Shown here one piece after another: positions 58,755 to 64,000 of a stretch of 64,000 nucleotides of DNA (positions within the stretch are counted from its first letter, which is position 1; each line of letters begins with the position of its first letter). The position numbers were made by a program, and so were the translations under genes. The notes beneath the pieces were generated by a model. That model was given only the letters and a program-made list of their open reading frames with translations, ran no database searches and had not been told where the DNA came from. This DNA is from Epinephelus fuscoguttatus (Eukaryota > Chordata > Actinopteri > Perciformes > Serranidae), in the NCBI RefSeq assembly GCF_011397635.1, contig NC_064772.1, positions 16,135,035 through 16,199,034 of the forward strand. The letters are read 5' to 3'.

Positions 58755-61399
58755 GAGTAAGACTAGATTTCAGTTTCCAGTATCTGGTAAGGCTGTGTGA
58801 TACCATACGTATAGATATGTTTATTTACTGGATTTTTTGCTGCTGATGTTTGCAGACTCATTAGTTGTACTTAAATACATATTTTTTATACTTTAATATT
58901 GCTTGTATTTTGAAATGATAGTGGCTGGATTCTTATTGTTGAATATTTATTATCCTTTACATTCATGCCTTTTTCTATTTTTTGTAAATACTTGTGAAGA
59001 TTTAATAAGAAGCACCATTTGAGGATGATGCTTTTGCAGTTTTGTCAGGCTTGCATGATGACAATAATGTTCTAGAAATCTTAAAAATCATGAAACAGGG
59101 GTTGTGATTCAATGTATTGTGATAAATAGTGATACTGTAAGCAAGGTGAAATATTTGCCCAGTCGTCAGAGGAGAATTTTGGCGTTGTATGTTTTTGTAG
59201 TCCACAAATATGTTACATTTGTGCCTTTCCTAAGTATCTTACCAGTGTTTCTAAAGTGATGTATTCTGATTAAATGTTTATGAGCAGATGTCATCAGGGA
59301 GATGGTGGATAATGTGACGCCTAGGTGAGATGCCTGCCAAGCTGCAGATCACTGTGTGACACCAACAAACAAACTGGTGGCCTTGTAGCAACCCGCCTGT
59401 GATTCAAGGGTTTCAAGCAGCTTTTTAGCTGCCTAATGTGGGTATTTTTAGCAACTTGACACAGTAAGCATTTTTTTTTTACTGAGATATTGCAGTGTTT
59501 CCTGCCAGGATAGTCACACGAAAAGCGTTTATTTTTATTAACAGTTTCTCCAGCCGTGATTGTGCCACCAAAATCTGGTATTTTACACCAAATCGTTGTC
59601 TTCCTAACCTATGCTATCCTATTGTCAGTGTTGTGCATCCCTAAAGATGTTCTGAACTGAACTCATCTGCCAATTGAAGCACACCCAGTTTAGACTAATC
59701 CAAAATACAACAGTCTTGCAATAAACTTACCTTGACCCTTTTGTAGATGGTAGTTCGTGGTGCTGATTAGCTGGTGTTTCTGATATTTTGTCCACGCCAT
59801 TTACACCAGTGTGGTTAGACTAAATAAACTGGTAAGTGAGCATGTATTATGTATGTGTGTGACAAATGGACATGTCCCACATATAGATCCTATTGATTAC
59901 CTCAGTGGTCTGCTCTGTAGTCAGACCCGGCACTCGTCAGTAGCACACATGGTCTACAGCAGGCCCACACATGTTGGCTCACATTTATTGACCCCTTCAT
60001 GTGGTGGAGTCAATTAAAACCAAACAAATGTTTGTGGCATGTTGACGTACTGCTGCTTCAAACTCCAGATATGAAAGCACAGATTAAAATATGTCTTTGC
60101 CACTCTGAGCTTTGTTGTTGAGATGTTGCCGCCTCATAAAACAGCTCTTTTACACAAAACTCACAAATCCAGTTTTGCTATGTACGTAGCTACCGTTCAA
60201 GTATCTGGAAATGACAAAGCAAAACAAGGAAATAAGTCTTTGAAGCAGCAGGAAGTTAGATCAGAGAAAACTTGACTGAGCAGCGACGATTTATTGCCTC
60301 TGATGCTGTGGGAATAAAGCAATATCAGACTAGTTGTGTTGGTAAACATGAGCATGCTGTGTGCAGTTTACCAAAGTTTTGTTGTGTGATTTTAAGGGTA
60401 TTGCAGTTCAGATTTCTCTTCACCCCTAAATTGCTGCCATTACTCATCTGCTCCCATGACTTGATCTTTACTCAGATGACCTCTTTCAAGTCTTTGTGAG
60501 GATAAATGACTCCTCACGTGACGAGTGGATGTCTCCACGGTAACTGAGACACAAAACAGTGAACCCCCCACAGTGACGCGGGTTAACTGGGCTGTAGTGG
60601 TTCCCCTGGATTTAATTGTTGCTTGAAGGGACACACACATATACACACACAGTGCCACCTTATGATCTCATCATGTGGGTCTTTCCCACAGCAGCTCTGA
60701 GGTAAATGACAGTATTCCTAAAAACAGTTTGGGCCACAAACCTAAAGAGCATAATAATGGTATGAATAGCATAGTAGTGGTGTTTGTCATTTGACACAGT
60801 GTTGCTAACATTCAGAACATCAATATGGCAGTAAATCTATTTGCTATGTAAAGATATTGTGAAGTAATGGCGTCCTGAGCAGAGAATTAAGTCACACTTC
60901 CCCTGTGTGTGTTGTAATCTGAGCTTCTTTGTTGCGGTAGACAGCCTGGCTGCACGTGCATGTTAGTGCATGTTAGTGCATTTGAGTCCCTGTGTGTCTG
61001 TATCCCACTGGCTAGCTAATGGTCGCTGCCCTGCACTGTGCTCTTTAACTGTTGGGAATGTTGTCCTGACCCACAGTGGCAGGGCTATCGCTGCAGATGC
61101 ACAAGGCCCACGCACCCTCTGATCCCCCCAAAGTAAAAAATGTTTGCTCTGTCAGCACTGTTGCTGTTGTTAGCACTGTTTGCACCATTAGTGCCAGCCC
61201 CCGCCATTGTAACTCCCACATCCTTGTTTGAAGCTCAGACTCTGAATGTCACATTCACCTCCTTTGACACTTTCATATAAACTGATTGAAGATCCTGGAA
61301 AGAAATTACAGACAATATGGTTCTCACTGTTACAGAGATGGAGAGCTAACAATCAGCATGTTAGCATACTGACGTTAGCATCAAAATCCAGCATGCTGA

Positions 61400-61830
61400 C
61401 CATAGATTGTTTAAGATAATGGGCGTAGCTACCATGATGTCAACCACTGGTTTGTGGACTTCCGTTTTAAAGCTTCAAGTTGGGCATCTGGCTATTGCCA
61501 TCTTGGTGTTTTTGGAGCCAGAATTGACCATATTTGGACAAGAGGGTGGAGTTGTGGAGGAGTGAGGGGTGGATCTTACTCATAGACTGTAGCACAAGTG
61601 GCCCAGCCCTTAATTATGCATAACTTTAAGCCTAAATAAAATGTAAATGGGTTAAATATAAAAAAAGTAAATATAAAAATTCATCCACCATACAGTTGTC
61701 ATAAAGGGGGAAATTAAATATAGAAACCAAAACTGTTTTTGTCCCAGGCTGTAAAAATGTTTATTGCTGCTGTTGGATGTTTTAACATGGCACTTTCGCA
61801 TTGACTTCATTTTTCAGCCCCGGGGGAACT
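61400..61830 (+). repeat. Family A repeat, uninterrupted copy
   Basis: aagataatgggcgtagctac, then ggtttgtggacttccg, later cccttaattatgcataac and ggctgtaaaaatgttt. It is the intact counterpart of the split copy at 54.5-56.2 kb. Confidence 0.65.
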
Positions 61831-63889
61831 TGCTGCTTGATGCTGATGTTAGCATCAAAGATAAGCCTCATGAAAGGCATGGCTGTAAACTCTTAGTTTT
61901 GTTGGCATAAACAAAAGCATCTTGTTTGGTATTCTTAATTTTTTCTTTCTTAATGTTATGAACTTATGTAATTTATGTTTGGACAAAAGAAAATGAGGAT
62001 GTTGGTTTCTTTTGTTCAGTAAAGTAAAAGTACGGATTCTAAAAAAAACACAGTTTTGGAATTGGTACCAAAAGTCTAGTGTTGTCAAAAATAGATAATA
62101 CTTATAGATTTTAAACGTTTTCGGCATTCATTTTCTACTTTATCGATACACTGGTACCAGCTACTGCAGTCAGTCTGCTGTTCTCTGCACCTAATCAGCA
62201 AGAGAAAAGTTGTCATATGTTTGAAGGTATTGAATCAAAGTTAGGAATTCCAGTATTGTGACAACACTACTCAGGTATGGTGTTGGGACTAGTAGTGGAA
62301 AAATTCCAAATTATATCCATTCAACTTTATGATAGCCCCACAAAATATGTGAATTTTTTTTAAAGAAAATAAATAAAAAATAATTAAAGCTAAAATTTCT
62401 ACTCTTTTTCAACTTTACAACCTTTTCCAGCTTGAAGAACATGAAATCATACAAACAAGACACATTACTTGTTTTGACTCCATCATTCTAGTAATCTTGC
62501 TTTTGTGTATTGAGGTAATTTCACAAAGAAACATTAAGTCCCTTGTTTTGTGTCGCCCAAAATACTCATGTGCTGCTCCACAGTACTGTAACCCCGTTAA
62601 CCTCATGTGCTCATTCAAGGGATGATTTGGCCTTATGTTGTGGCCCCCAGCTGTAAGCATGATGCATAGCTGACTCCCATGATGCCCTGCAGCAGATGTC
62701 ACCCAGAATGTCCCCTGTGTCATGTCAGCTGTAATGGATTAGGAGCAAGACATGGTCAGTTTGCATGAAGGGAATCCTCTGTCACAAGGAGGCAAAAGAA
62801 CAAAGACTGTTACGTCGTTGTTTTTCAGATTCAGAGAAATGTTTCTTTTACCTCAGCATCTAGTCTACTTCCTGCTTTTACTTTTGTAGTCTGCCCTTTT
62901 CACATTGTCTTATTCAATCGTGTTACCGTCTCTCCCACAGCTCTCGGAGTCCCTGTGGGTTTAAAGTTTCAGGGTTTGAAGTCTGATCACATTCATGCAT
63001 GACCAACACCATGCATTTGTATGCAGGCTGGCGCAGAGAGCAGTGCCGTGGACCTAATGGTCTCACAGTCTACTGAGCTTGTACTCTCATTCAGGGCTTG
63101 TAAGCAACTTGTGAAATGAGCTTGTGGCTTAAAGAAACTGTACTGAATCTTTAATCTGGGGCGACTCTTGTCTCACTTCAGGCTGAAACTACGTGTGTGT
63201 TTTTCGATCACAAACATTTGATTGCCTTTTCCAACTCTTGCTTCACACAGAATGAAAAGACATAAATGTGAGCCTGACTGAGTCAACTGTGTTGCTAAGC
63301 TCTTACAGGAGGGCGCAGGGAGCCTAAAACCTGAAGTGAATCAGAGGAAGTGTTACACAATAGGAAGTGGTGTGGGTTTTTTTTTTTCATGTCCGTCTAT
63401 TTGTTCCATGTTTTATAAAAACTCTGCAATTAGCCCATGTTTCACAAGGAAGGGAGGACACAAGAACAACCCAGTTATTGGATCCTTAAAATGATATCGT
63501 CAGGCTTTCTATAATGTTCCCTTTTTGTGTGATTTTAGTGTTTTATCACCCATTTTAAAAGGGAACTTGCAGTAAGATGCAGTGTTTTGTTAAGGGTGTG
63601 ACCAGTATTTGTGAAGAGTGTGCTAGTTTGTTCAAGTGTAATTTGTTCCGCTGATAATGCCCAAAAGGAAGCAGTCTTGTAGGCACTTGAGACAAACGAG
63701 AGGAAATGGATGTTTTCAGTGATTTTTTTTTTTTCTGTGCATTTGTGTGTTTTTAGAATTAAGCATTTTATTTGCACATGGCTTCATTTTGTGAAACGAT
63801 GCCACACTGTTGTCTCTATCAGTCAGTGTTTGCATTAGTGCCTGAAATCCTCCTTTTCACTCTATATTATTATACATTTTAAATGCCTC

Positions 63890-64000
63890 TGTGCCGGATG
63901 TAGCCGTAGCTGGACTCTGGAGGCATTATGTTTTCAGGACGTCTGTTCATCTCGTTCTTGTGAAGATATCTCAAGAAAGTCTTCAGGGAATTTCTTCAAA
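63890..64000 (+). repeat. Start of interspersed repeat, cut by window end
   Basis: Same family and orientation as the copy at 3092-3665. Confidence 0.65.

Larger units (their letters stand above)
51000..64000 (+). other. Putative long first intron of the downstream gene; repeats only
   Basis: No coding exon or conserved protein segment was recognised on either strand. The open frames here are short and lack splice context. Interspersed repeats occupy 51.55-51.96, 54.53-56.18, 58.38-58.75, 61.40-61.83 and 63.89-64.00 kb. The rest shows nothing distinctive. Confidence 0.55.

Noticed and set aside
51000..64000. Search for a cyrib coding exon (MGNLLKVL-like start)
   Set aside because: None seen on the plus strand; the coding exons are presumably beyond the window.

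Overview
The window is vertebrate, almost certainly teleost fish, nuclear DNA. The genes are split into short exons with GT-AG introns, the introns are AT-rich, and interspersed fish-type repeats are dense: tRNA-derived SINEs, L2-like and L1-like LINE tails, PIF/Harbinger, hAT-like and Kolobok-like DNA elements. The SINE type suggests a percomorph, but the species cannot be fixed from sequence alone.

Three transcription units can be supported. (1) asap1, + strand, about 5.7-41.9 kb. Twenty-two coding exons join in frame to 944 codons plus stop and encode the end of the BAR domain, then PH, ArfGAP, ankyrin repeats, a long proline-rich region and a C-terminal SH3. The N-terminal BAR exons lie upstream of the window. 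(2) A divergent eEF1A-family gene, - strand, 47388-45388. Seven coding exons give a complete 457-residue protein with all GTPase motifs. It is convergent with asap1 and has a TATA box, a CCAAT box, one GC-AG intron and an unusual C-terminus. (3) A CpG-rich promoter with a non-coding first exon ending at a splice donor at 50943/50944, + strand. It is followed by at least 13 kb without a recognisable coding exon. In human the gene directly downstream of ASAP1 on the same strand is CYRIB (FAM49B), which has 5' non-coding exons, so cyrib is the best guess by synteny.

Region by region: 1-5.7 kb is upstream intron with two LINE tails and an interspersed repeat. 5.7-41.9 kb is asap1, whose introns carry several DNA transposons. 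These include a Harbinger-like element nested inside a palindromic repeat, an 8-bp-TSD hAT-like MITE, and a TTAA-flanked Kolobok-like element whose THAP-domain exon is intact. 41.9-43.6 kb is the asap1 3'UTR. 43.6-45.2 kb is intergenic with a MITE and a SINE. 45.2-47.6 kb is the eEF1A-like gene. 47.6-50.5 kb is intergenic, with an L1-like tail and a microsatellite. 50.5-51.0 kb is the CpG promoter and first exon. 51-64 kb is a putative long first intron full of repeats, some nested.

The genes are not functionally linked in an operon sense. ASAP1 is an Arf GTPase-activating scaffold acting at focal adhesions, podosomes and endosomes. The eEF1A-like protein is predicted to deliver aminoacyl-tRNA to the ribosome. 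CYRIB, if correctly inferred, is a Rac1-binding regulator of the WAVE complex.
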